NCBI GenBank assembly: GCA_029207755.1
Contig: JARCOQ010000002.1
Span: forward strand, 44,409,744-44,473,743
Direction of reading: 5' to 3'
Length of the DNA stretch: 64,000 nucleotides
Origin: Chamaea fasciata
Taxonomy: Eukaryota > Chordata > Aves > Passeriformes > Sylviidae
Of the stretch, positions 27,198 through 36,225 are shown in pieces. The number at the start of each line of letters is the position of its first letter. Position 1 is the first letter of the stretch. A program made the translations under genes and the position numbers. The notes under the pieces are model-generated. The model searched no databases and was not told the origin of the DNA. It saw nothing but the letters and a program-made list of their open reading frames with translations.

Positions 27198-27324
27198 AGC
27201 GCCGGGCCCGAGGCCGCGGGGCGGCGACGGCTCCGGCCCGGTCCCGCCGGGATCGCGCTGGCCCCGCTCCGCCGGCGGGAGCGACGCCGCCCGCGCGACC
27301 GCAGGGGACGGAGCTGGCAGAGAG

Positions 27325-27650
27325 GTAACCTGGAAGGAGGGTGTAGCCAGGCGGGGGTTGGCCTCTTCTTCCAGGCAAGAAACGACAAGACGAGAGGATA
27401 TAGTCTCAAGCTGCGCCAGGGGAGGTTTAGGTTGGGCATTAGGAGGAATTTCTTCGCAGCAAGAGTGGTTAGACATTGGAATGGCCTGCCCAGGGAGGTG
27501 GTGGAGTCAGCGTCCCTGGACGTGTTTAAGGAAAGACTAGACGTGGCACTCATTACCATGGTCTGACTGACATGACAGTGTTGGACCACAAGTTGGATTC
27601 GATGATCCCAGAAGTCTTTACCAACCTAACTGATGCCCTGTTTCTGTAGC
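27325..27650 (+). repeat. CR1 LINE, 3' fragment, inserted in the promoter island
   Basis: This is a 5'-truncated sense CR1 end. It reads from the segment encoding the last reverse-transcriptase residues (GGAGGGTGTAGCCAGG) through the conserved GTGGTGGAGTCAGCGTCCCT box to the GATGATCCCAGAAG tail. CpG-rich sequence continues on both sides, so the insertion split a pre-existing island about 160 bp upstream of the MICU2 start codon. The open frames crossing it are relics. Confidence 0.85.
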
Positions 27651-27700
27651 GCAGGCGGCGTGCACCCGCTCCCTCCGTCCCGGGCCGGGGAGCGCCCCAG
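27633..27700 (+). CDS. Possible first coding exon of the unnamed membrane-protein gene (very tentative)
   Basis: An ATG at 27633, in the last bases of the CR1 copy, opens 22 codons. They run through CpG-rich sequence to a strong donor CCCCAG|GTGAGA at 27700/27701, leaving two bases over. That phase matches an exon starting with a single completing base, such as the reading that begins near 28955. The peptide (MPCFCSAGG...) is not a convincing signal peptide, so this may instead be non-coding exon 1. The donor is the solid part; the coding status is a guess. Confidence 0.2.
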
Positions 27701-28014
27701 GTGAGAGCCGGCGGCAGAGCTCCTCCCAGGCCGGGAGACAGGCGGGTTCCTGCTGGGGAGGGAAGGACAGGGCAGGGCAGGGCCAGGTGTTGGGTGAGTC
27801 AGGGGAGGGGGCATGGAAGGCCTGGCCTGTGCGGTAGAGAGTGAAAAGTGGCGACATTTGCAGCGGTCCTGCGGCCCCAGGAGTGCCCCGTGTGTGTCAC
27901 GGAGCTCAGGTTCACTTCGTTCCCTGATATGACTCTTCTCCCAGAGCTGACTCCCACTGCTGAGTGCATGAGGAGCAATGCGTCATGAGCTGGGTTCGAG
28001 GCCCTGCGGGGTAC

Positions 28015-28106
28015 TGAGCAAGGCAAGTTAGGTGAGCAAGGGAAGGTGAGGTGAGCAAAGGAAGGTTAGGTGAGCAAGGCAGGGTTAGGTGAGCAAGGCT
28101 GGTTGG
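28015..28106 (+). repeat. 19-bp minisatellite, five copies
   Basis: There are five units of TGAGCAAGGnAGGTTAGG type: 28015-28032 (18 bp), 28033-28051, 28052-28070, 28071-28089 and a partial at 28090-28106. Each junction reads AGG|TGAGCAAG, so each repeat carries a splice-donor-like AG|GTGAGC on the plus strand. Confidence 0.9.
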
Positions 28107-28954
28107 TGAACTTCCACAAGTGGGGCTAACCCAGTGCTCATGATATCCTAGGCATTGATGGTCCTTATGGATGGGTTGCTCAGTGTGAGATGCAGATCAG
28201 AAACAGCAAAAGCATGAGCAAGTTTAGAATATCCTTTTCAAGGACAGAGTTGAATTTCTCATGAAATACAGATGACAGAAGATGAGTTTACAGAAATTGT
28301 CATGGCAGAGGTGTTAACCGAGAAGCACAACAGAATTACTTGGTTGACAGTAACATTTGTGCCAAAAGACTACTACTTACTGTGAATGCTTCAGAGTGCT
28401 TTTTTTTCCCTCATTGCCATAGTTTTAACAGAGCTCTCTAGGTCTTGGTTGGTTACACTCAAACATTAGTTAGTTGATCACATTCAAAAATTGGGCCATC
28501 TGGGAAGTCATTACATAAGGTCATGTGAAGTAAAGCAGAGAGTAAATTAAATGTCATTTGTATTTTGGCAGTACCAGTATCCATGTTACGAGATTCGTTC
28601 ACCTAGTGACTCCATGTGCATGTGGAGAAAGACTGCTGAGAGAGCAGCTGCATGCAATTTTCTGTTACTTTGGTCTTTGGTTGAGGGCCTTCAGAAAGTA
28701 CTCAGTCTGTTTTAGCAAACTGTATCTTCCACCTCTTTCTGATATGACAATACTGTGTTATCAGCATTACAAATGTTCTGGTACAGGCTCCGAAACGTGG
28801 AAATGCTTTTTTGCCCTCTATTCACTGACAAAAAGTGGTTATCCATCAGTACCACCAAAGTAATTTTAGTTCACTCTACTTCCCTGACCTGAATTCAGAG
28901 TCATGGATTCAGTTTCATAGAGCGTAATTCCAGTCATTTAACTAATGGCATCTC

Positions 28955-29139
28955 AGAATTTGTCCAGATTTCTTTTACCATGTGTTGTTCACTGGGTGTC
29001 ATTCTGTGAAGTGTTTGAGACATCTTCAGGAATTTCAGGGCCCAAGTCCTTGGCAGGGTGTAAACCCTTCAAAAACACCTTCTCTGGGGAACACAAATGA
29101 CTGCTCATTGCAAAATCACCCAGGACTGCTACACGCAGG
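28955..29139 (+). CDS. Possible extracellular exon of the unnamed membrane-protein gene (left edge uncertain)
   Basis: One plus-strand frame stays open for about 61 codons here, reading CPDFFYHVLFTGCHSVKC early and LGNTNDCSLQNHPGLLHAG at the end. It stops at a candidate donor GCAGG|GTGAAT with two bases over, the phase needed by the exon at 29358. Several AG dinucleotides (for example just before 28955 and near 29019 and 29051) could be the acceptor and none has a good pyrimidine tract, so the start is uncertain. The donor is weak at +5. Chance openness cannot be excluded. Confidence 0.25.
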
Positions 29140-29357
29140 GTGAATGGTTTCCATTGCTACATGCTAATGTACATTGCAAAAGCTTTTTCCTATTCTCAGA
29201 GACCTAGGAACTAGCTCATATGGGAAATGCCTTTTTAATCCCAATATAAAACATAAGAGTGAAATGTGTCAATTGTTATACTCAAACACACTGCAAAATC
29301 CCACTTCTTCTGTAAAACTTGCAGGAAATTCCTATTGCCTATTTCTGTTTCCCTCAG

Positions 29358-29440
29358 ACAGACAAAATATTTTCCGTCCCAATCTTATAGTTTGACACAT
29401 AGTATTTGTGCAAACACCTTAAAAGTACTTTACTTTCAGT
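29358..29440 (+). CDS. Unnamed membrane-protein gene, exon A (membrane-proximal ectodomain)
   Basis: The exon is 83 nt. The acceptor is strong (CTATTTCTGTTTCCCTCAG|A) and the donor is CAGT|GTAAGC. It begins with one base completing a codon, carries 27 open codons (TKYFPSQSYSLTHSICAN, then TLKVLYFQ) and leaves one base over. That phase fits exon B, giving ...LYFQ-L-NSPPEHR. The other frames contain stops or do not fit. No family is recognised; the composition (aromatic, Ser/Thr, one Cys) would suit a short extracellular segment. Confidence 0.4.
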
Positions 29441-29777
29441 GTAAGCCAATAGCAAGCACTTCATGATTGCTGGCAACATCTTAGAAACATCTTGTAAAGG
29501 ATGGCTGAGAGATTTGATTTCTGAATGCCAGATCCCTTGATGTTGAACACACGATCACAGCACAGGCGAGGAGGTTTAATTCGTGGTTCTGACGGGCATT
29601 CTCAGTTTTTCTTTAAGTAAAAACAAATAAGTAGGTCGTTTGTCTTTCCTCAGATGACATTCCTGCCTGGAACAGATACAGCTGCAGTGTGAATGGAGAG
29701 CTATCCTCATATGGCTGCAGGCACGCAATGCTGATGGGCGAGTTAAGTGTCCTTAGCCACCCCTTCTCTCTCTGCAG

Positions 29778-29919
29778 TAAATTCGCCTCCAGAGCACAGG
29801 GTCCCGGAATACAAAGCTGCTGCTACTGCGCTAGTGCTGCTCACAGCTGTGCTGCTGTCACTTTGCTGGTGCAGCTGTGAGTGCTGGAACACACGCCTGA
29901 CACAGCTAGAGAACTCTTG
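29778..29919 (+). CDS. Unnamed membrane-protein gene, exon B (single transmembrane helix)
   Basis: The exon is 142 nt between an excellent acceptor (CCCCTTCTCTCTCTGCAG) and an excellent donor (TCTTG|GTGAGT). Two bases complete a codon, then 46 codons are open and two bases are left over. The peptide starts NSPPEHRVPEYK, then a hydrophobic helix AAATALVLLTAVLLSLCW, then a Cys patch CSCECW that could be palmitoylated, then NTRLTQLENS. This is the layout of a type I single-pass protein crossing into the cytosol. A second GTGAGT donor lies inside the exon at 29880. I do not recognise the family, and I know of no transmembrane-protein gene between MICU2 and FGF9 in mammals. Confidence 0.55.
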
Positions 29920-31041
29920 GTGAGTCAGACATAGTCCTGTTGCACCCCATGCAGTATCACTGCAGGGTGGTTTATGGGAGAAGGCAAAGATCTCTGTGGC
30001 CTGTAGAAATGATGCTGACAGTCTGATAAATAGAATATAAGTTTCACCAGAGAAATTGAGTTATGTGGTGACAAATGTCATCAGCTATTATATGCTGCAG
30101 CACTAAAATGTTACCTCCCTTTGCCATCCTGCTCAGTTTGCTCTTCCTTCCTCTAGTAAGCACAAATCGTTAAATTTAGCAAGATGTCATACCTGCTTTT
30201 TTAAAAAATGCTTTCTGTGTGGTGAGATCAGACTTTGTACTAGAGGTGTTTGCATTTCAAAAAGCAAATGAAAATACTAATAAAATGTTTTCTAAAATGT
30301 TTGAAATGTAATTTTTCTTTAAGATTTCGGTGTCCCACTGAGTAGTTACATAACAATGCCTAAATGCAGTCTTGTCTTAGTCTTTCATTAGGTATTATGT
30401 ATATAATGTAAAGTCACATCAAAAGACAAAAACATACTGCCATGAAACAAAAACTCTGTGAGTCCTGTCATCCTTAGGAAATCATGTTTGGCAGAAACTT
30501 ATTTAAGTTTCATTACAAAGTTAAAAAAAAAAGCCATGTAAACATTCATCTCCTCATGCCTGAAGGTCCACTTCCACGTCTCAGTGTCTTTTAAGAGTGT
30601 TAGGCCAAGTTCCAAGAGGGATTCACTCTCTACTAGATCTCCAATCCCCTCAAGAGCATTAGGCTTAGTGCCAGCGTTCATTTACTCTTGGAAGGGCTTA
30701 AATTAACTCCTGTTACATTCTGTCTAAACCCTTTCTTACAGAGTAAGAGTTGAGAGCTGGATTCAGTCATTTAGTGTGAAGGCCACCCATCATGCTTGTC
30801 TGTCTTCTAGGACTTCAAATGCTGCATAAACTGGATTGGGGAAGGCAGTGATCAGCTGTGTAAGTTGAGGGGGGAAGCTGGCAAGCCATCTTTTGTATAC
30901 ATGTCCCCATTTCACAAGAAGTAGTGTGGGGGTTGGTCTGACTAATTTAACATAAGTACATATGACAGTAAGCTCCAACCAAATGTGAGATTTTAGTAGG
31001 CTGTGCAGTGTGCTAACAGTATTTTGATACTTTCCTGGCAG

Positions 31042-31094
31042 AGCTGTACAGGCCAGCTAATCGAAAGGCAACAAATACATCACTGCTTGGTTTT
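31042..31094 (+). other. Splice-bounded 53-nt segment, possible poison exon
   Basis: Good signals flank the segment: acceptor TTTCCTGGCAG and donor GGTTTT|GTAAGT. Spliced after exon B it gives an immediate stop (TG+A), truncating the protein just after the juxtamembrane region. Read from its first base it would be open and in phase with exon C, but exon B does not supply that phase. It could be an alternative or non-productive exon, or chance. Confidence 0.25.
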
Positions 31095-31237
31095 GTAAGT
31101 CAAGAACTGGACTGTAAAATTATATTCTGTACATGTTAGACAGAAGATTGAAATGGAGGGTCTCACAAAGCCAGACCTTCTTTAGCCGCTTCAAACTTAC
31201 ATGGTCTCTTAAGAATATCACTTCTGTTTTATTTTAG

Positions 31238-31292
31238 CAAACATCAGAATAATCTGTTTGCCTATGATTACAAGGCAAACACTCTGAAGCAG
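31238..31292 (+). CDS. Unnamed membrane-protein gene, exon C (cytoplasmic tail)
   Basis: The exon is 55 nt with strong signals: acceptor CTTCTGTTTTATTTTAG|C and donor AAGCAG|GTAAGG. The first base completes the codon begun by exon B (TG+C = Cys), followed by 18 open codons, KHQNNLFAYDYKANTLKQ, ending in phase 0. The other two frames would not carry exon B's phase. The FAYDYK segment has two tyrosines but no obvious ITAM or NPxY motif. Confidence 0.55.
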
Positions 31293-31525
31293 GTAAGGAT
31301 GTAAGCACAGAGAAGACAAGCTTTCCAAAAAATGATAACACAAAATGTTCTTAGCACACTTAGAAAAGTACAGGGTAATTGGACAGAGCTGGACAGTCAT
31401 TAAAGTTGACCAGCCAATACCTTGGTCTCTATCCAGAGGCTCAAAGGTCCTGTACTAAGGTCGTCATGGTGAAGGATAGAAGTCGACTTCAGGGATTTCC
31501 AAAGCTGCTTTATATGACTGTTATT

Positions 31526-31660
31526 CATAGAATAGTTAGAACCTTTCAAGGTCATTTAGTCTACCTTTCTCCAATGGCAGAAACATCTTCAGCTAGGTCA
31601 CGTTGCTCAGAGCCCTGTTCAACCTTGACCATTTTCATAATTTCTAACCATCCCTCCTCC
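31526..31660 (-). repeat. CR1 LINE 3' fragment, antisense
   Basis: CATAGAATAGTTAGAACC, then AAGGTCATTTAGTCTACC, CTAGGTCACGTTGCTCAGAG and the TTGACCATTTTCATAATTTC box match a decayed antisense CR1 tail. It lies in the last large intron (C-D) of the unnamed gene. Confidence 0.7.
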
Positions 31661-32442
31661 ACAAGAAAAAAACCAAACCAAAGCAAACAACAAATAGAGG
31701 AGAGATTAGTTTCAAGGAATCTGAATTACCTTCCTCCGATAATCTTTCCTTCCTACGAAGAATCTTTTAAGCTATTAGTTTACAAAGAGTACAGTTGTTT
31801 TGTATGCATTGGAGATGATGGAAATGGAACTAATTATAGTCAACATTCATCCATTAGTAAAACTGAAAATAAACGTGAGCATTTTGTGGCTAGATGACAC
31901 TATTCAGCTCATAAATAAGAGTTCACAGCAATCTTTGCAGTTAGGAGCTACACTATAAATATAGCTTATCTTCAAATATTTTCAACTTGCTAAAGTTACT
32001 TGAAAGCTTATCATGATAGAGTCCATTTAAAAGGAAAAGAATTAAAAATTATCTAAGATATGTGTCTCCAAATACCTCTCATAGCATTCATTTATACTGA
32101 CCTTTCTAACACACTGTCTTCCCACACTCTTTGTATGTAGTTAGCTGAAAAACATTGCTGGTGTATGTAACAAGTTCCCTCAAACTTCAGAATTACTTTT
32201 TAAAGGTTAAATTGAAAATCAGAGAAAAAAGTTGAAAGCAAAATTCTTACTTTAAAAAAATAATTTGAGAATGGAAGATAACAGTTATGGAATTGGAAAG
32301 ATTTTAAAATACGGTTTCTAAGTTGGTAGTGACTTTTTTGTGATAGATATTTGATTTATTACAGAAATGGTACACAGACTGTTTAAACACTAATGTGAAT
32401 ACAAAAGGCAGACCAAAACTGATACTCTTTGGTGAAGGATTT

Positions 32443-32511
32443 TTTAAATTTGAAAAGTATTTTTGCTATTGTAAAAGTAAACTTTAAATTTGAAAAGTAT
32501 ATTTGCTATTG
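32443..32511. repeat. 40-bp tandem duplication
   Basis: TTTAAATTTGAAAAGTAT followed by TTTGCTATTG occurs twice, 40 bp apart. Shortly after, at 33829-33864, GCACCTATTTTTGTATAA is repeated exactly twice (18-bp period). Confidence 0.85.
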
Positions 32512-33593
32512 CTTTCCAAGTAAGGCTATAGATCTCAATTTTGTGACAAGTTTCATATATAATGCCTAATTTTAAGCATTTTGAAAAATTCTGTGGTCTG
32601 AAGGAAGACTACTTCGACTGCATAAAATTAACTGTATACATAAATCTTTGAAGACTGGGGACTTTCTTGCTATTAGATGAGAAGTGTAGTTCAAATGCTG
32701 TTTTATCTTTTAATGATAAGATACCATGGCACTTTTGCAACAATAATAGAGGCCCCCTAAAAATGTTTTAAGTAATGGAATTACATTATGTGTTTTAACA
32801 GTTATATTTTCCTCATCTTTCCAGCTGAATAAGTTAGCTTTCATTTTTCTTCCCTTGCAAACATTCTTCTGCAGTGCTGGTAGCATTGATTGAAAAGAGA
32901 CCTATATCTAAGTGAAATCCTATTATTTTGACCTTTAATCTGTATTTTTATATACATACAAATATATGCACATGTATACATGTATTTTACCTATAACATA
33001 TTAATCATAGGATTTCCTCAAATCTTATTACCAGTGCTTCCTATGTAAATATAGAATTGTGTTGCTGGGACCTTGCTGTATTTCAGGGAGTGTTTCTTCT
33101 TTTCTTTCATTCTCTGAAATCAGTGTGAACATTACAATCAATTTTAATTATACCAGTATTTCACCCTGAGTTTTATAGGAAGAGTTGGCAGCAATAACTA
33201 TAGTTAAGATTGCCTAAGACTTTCTGCTGTATAGATTCTGTACTTTAAAAGAGAGAGGGATAGAAATTGTACATAAGAGTACAATAAAACATGTCAAGAT
33301 TAGCAAAGTTAATTTTATCTGTGTTACTTGAAAAACCAGAAGGATTTATTAGGGACTCTGACTTTATATTTTTAAATGCAATGTGACTGAGACTGATATA
33401 ATTTAAAATAATTATTATTATGTGGTTCAAAAAATACTATAAAGATGGCAAGGCATTACTTCACAGTATTACCAAAGAAACAATTATAGAATTATCAGTA
33501 TTGTAACCTGTAAAATATTTTTTAAATATATGTTTTCTGGAAATGTTGAAGTAGAAGCAGCATTGTATATTTATTTCTTGTTTCTTTTCCCAG

Positions 33594-33605
33594 ACCGCAG
33601 TCTAA
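33594..33605 (+). CDS. Unnamed membrane-protein gene, exon D (last three codons and stop)
   Basis: A very strong acceptor (TTATTTCTTGTTTCTTTTCCCAG) is followed in phase 0 by ACC GCA GTC TAA. Joined to exon C, the protein would end ...LKQTAV. The last residues Thr-Ala-Val fit the class I PDZ ligand pattern S/T-x-hydrophobic, common at the end of small membrane proteins. The 3' untranslated region then runs to the poly(A) signal at 33734, giving a terminal exon of about 160 nt. Exon C ends and D starts in phase 0, so further in-frame exons could lie between them. Confidence 0.5.
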   Translation, partial: TAV

Positions 33606-33733
33606 AGCAACTATTAATAACATGTTGCACTGCTACTGTGATTTATTAATGAAAGTTACTTTAATTATCACATCCTTAATACTACTGAAGATGGTGAAGT
33701 ATATATAATTATTTCTGTGAAAAAGAAAGGAAT

Positions 33734-33739
33734 AATAAA
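33734..33739 (+). terminator. Poly(A) signal AATAAA of the unnamed gene
   Basis: A canonical AATAAA lies 129 nt after the TAA of exon D. T-rich and GT-containing sequence (TTGCTGTTTTCTGTAATG) starts about 10 nt later, as expected for a cleavage region. AATAAA is frequent in AT-rich DNA, so the support is positional. Confidence 0.45.
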
Positions 33740-35439
33740 ACTCTAAATTGCTGTTTTCTGTAATGTATTCCATTATTTCAAATAGTGTTTTCTTCTTTTT
33801 CTGAGAATACTATTTATGAGCTGTGATTGCACCTATTTTTGTATAAGCACCTATTTTTGTATAAGCAGGGGGAAGGCATGATTATTTTCCATATATGTGT
33901 TGTTTAGTATTATCTAACCTAATAGAATGAGTGTGTGGTAGACATACTGCTTCACTATAAAAGATTCTGTAATCCTTTCATAAAAAAGTTGGAAGTCCTA
34001 ATGAGAAATTCATTGTAGTCAGCAGAATCTCTTTCCATAGGTGTCTGCATTTGGCACTTGCAGAGCTGAAAAACAGCTTTACTATTTGCGTGTATATTGT
34101 GGACAGTCTTGGTGTATTTGCTGGTGAGGGATCCTCAGTCTGTAGCTGCATCAAAAGGGACTGTTGGATCCACTCACAAAGGCACAGTAAAAATGGCACT
34201 GGTAAAAATCCCTGACAAAAGCTATGGATAAAGTTGACAGTCCCCATTTGGCACTAGTCAGGCAGGAGCTGTTTTGCTGAGCACACCCAGAGAGGTTTTC
34301 CAAGCCATTACATAACCTTTTTCTAGAGAAGTGAAAGGTCTTGGGGGAACTTGAGGGAGTTGTTATTCTGGAATATCTGAGTTGCATATGTCCAAGAAGG
34401 CATAAGCTATACCAAGAGCAAAAAGTTGAGATACACAGACTGTCTCATGTTCACAAGGCTTAGGGAATCTCCTGTTCACATGGCATTTATATTGTTTATG
34501 GGTCTCATGTTCCAGCAGCTTCGGTGTGGACTCTCTGTGGCTGGTCTGTAATGGAGAGGTTTAGTTGAAGTTGTCCAGAGGATCCACAGCAAATCAGCTG
34601 TAACCTAATTTCAGAGGAACAGAGGAGACTGGTGGGACTAAAGCATGCACAAGGAGGTTTATGTAAAAGGGCAGAGGTGTGTAAGACATGGGTAAGGTTC
34701 ATCCCATGTCTACATATAGGTGTCTGTATCTGAATTTATCACCTTATGCTCTTCTTAATGGGGTAAGTATTCATCTCTGGCATGATTTGTCTCATCCCAA
34801 GATAAATGTTCAAGTGGCTCAGTTGAATCTCAAGCAAAGAAATACCCCTATCAGTCTTTCTGACTCTAAGGGGAACAGAGATAATTTTTGTGCAGCTGTA
34901 AATGTCGACACTGTAAACTGCTTTTCTGTACTGTGTCTAGTTGCTGCAGACATTCTTGGAAAGAGACTTGCAGATCTGAATATCAAACTTGCTGGGCCCA
35001 TATGCTGTCAGAGTTGGCAACAAAGGAGATAGACAGAGTTTGATTGTGGGGTGCCACCCTGATGACAGATGAAAGCAGGGATGTTTTATTTCAAGGTATA
35101 ACTGAGGGAAGAATGTTGCATGGGAGAAGCTGTGATATCCTCACTTCCTCCCTGTGTACTAACTTGTCACTAGGCTTATGAACATCTGTATTTGGGAGCA
35201 CTGGCATTTATGTCTTTTTTGTATCTTGACTTACGTGAAAAATATGTATATCCTCTGTCAGTTCAGACATTACTGCTGTCATCTGCTGCAGTGAGAGTTT
35301 GGAGAGAGCTCACAAAGGTAGATTATCCGGTGTTCCAGAGGATACCTGTCTACTTGCTTGTAGTAGTTGAAGGCATTTAGGAGTGCTCAGCCTACCATGC
35401 TAGATTCTCCTGAGTTTGGGTGGGTGGGGTTCTCTGAGA

Positions 35440-36070
35440 AGGGAGGGGGTGACTGATGACAGCAGGCTATTTATTGTTGTCCACAGCAGCAAGAGAAACT
35501 GCCATTTTCACCCAGAGGATCTTAGGTCAGTCAGGAGCCTCCCACTCCATAAGCCCCGAGAAGTTCCAGGAAGCTGATGCCAGTGAAGCACTGAGGATCA
35601 GAAGTCTGTGGGTAACCTGCTGGAAACCAGGGACTATCCATGGTGTGACCTAACCCCAAATCTGCCCATGACAGTGGTCTGTCAGTGCTGATAACATCTC
35701 AGCACCCAAAGAGCCCACTGCTCTTGTCAGACCTGGATGGACAAAGTGAAAGGCAAGTTTGAGGAATAAGTATTGAATTAATTTATTGAATAAATTGTAG
35801 GCTACCGGTGTTTGTTACAGATTAAGTAGGATCTAAATGACTTAACACCCATGGAATCCCTTTTGTTTTCTTCTCCTTTTAGTGTACTCTCCTACGCAAT
35901 CTCTTTTTTATATAATCTCTGTTTTATTATATGTAATGCTGGTATATTCAGCAGCTAGGTTTACTCGCTGATTGCCAGAAACTCAACTGGCCCCGGTAGT
36001 TGGGATGGTACCAGAATCCCTGCAGGGAGAGCAACAAGGGACACTGCTGCTCTGAAAGGTCAGGGTACCT
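35440..36070 (+). repeat. Possible avian ERV LTR-like fragment (solo)
   Basis: A locally GC-richer block contains AATAAA (35788), a TATAATCT run and a CTCGCTGATTGCCAGAAAC then CAACTGGCCCC segment. This resembles the ends of bird ERVL-type LTRs as I remember them. No gag/pol/env coding is present, and boundaries and target duplication were not established. It could equally be an unclassified repeat. Confidence 0.3.
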
Positions 36071-36129
36071 TATCAAGAACTAGGTATTACAGCATCCGTG
36101 GAGGGTCACTAGAGGTTGATTACCTTCTT

Positions 36130-36225
36130 TTTTTGTACCACGGAACACATTAGGCTGGAATGACTTGTCTAAGATCTTAAAACAAGGCAGTGACAGAGCT
36201 GGAAATAATCCCTGAGGCAGGCACT
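36130..36225 (+). repeat. Possible MIR/CORE-SINE relic
   Basis: GAATGACTTGTCTAAGATC followed by GGCAGTGACAGAGCTGGAA resembles the conserved MIR core (tgacttgcccaaggtcac...cagagctggaa). Such ancient SINE relics are known in birds at low copy. The match is short and made by eye. Confidence 0.4.

Larger units (their letters stand above)
26620..27320. promoter_or_regulatory. MICU2: CpG island and likely bidirectional promoter of MICU2
   Basis: The sequence changes abruptly from AT-rich intron to dense CpG. It covers MICU2 exon 1 and its upstream side. Directly upstream of the start codon (on the minus strand) are an ETS/GABPA-like core CCGGAA at 27168-27173 and a perfect palindromic NRF1 motif GCGCATGCGC at 27188-27197. 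Both are typical of nuclear genes for mitochondrial proteins. No TATA box is visible, which fits a housekeeping promoter. The island is interrupted on its right by a CR1 copy and resumes at about 27650, ending in a plus-strand donor (27701), so transcription in both directions is plausible. Confidence 0.7.
27640..29350. other. Right side of the MICU2 island and adjoining DNA
   Basis: Positions 27640-27960 remain GC-rich (resumed island, donor at 27701). Positions 28107-28950 are ordinary DNA, with a 101-codon open frame at 28558-28863 that I cannot support as coding: there is no splice context and no recognisable domain. The tentative exons listed separately are the only coding-like content. 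Confidence 0.4.

Noticed and set aside
26575..27589. Long open frames of 170-325 codons on both strands over the MICU2 island
   Set aside because: They run through the MICU2 exon 1 donor and the CR1 copy. Only the 68-codon segment with a proper start and donor is supportable.
28558..28863. 101-codon ORF on the plus strand
   Set aside because: No splice context fitting the candidate gene, no domain and no coding-like composition; likely chance.
29658..29750. Alternative exon before the transmembrane exon (acceptor TTTCCTCAG, peptide DIPAWNRYSCSVNGEL)
   Set aside because: Phase is compatible with exon A, but no good donor with the phase needed by exon B follows; direct A-to-B splicing is simpler. 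It remains possible as an isoform.
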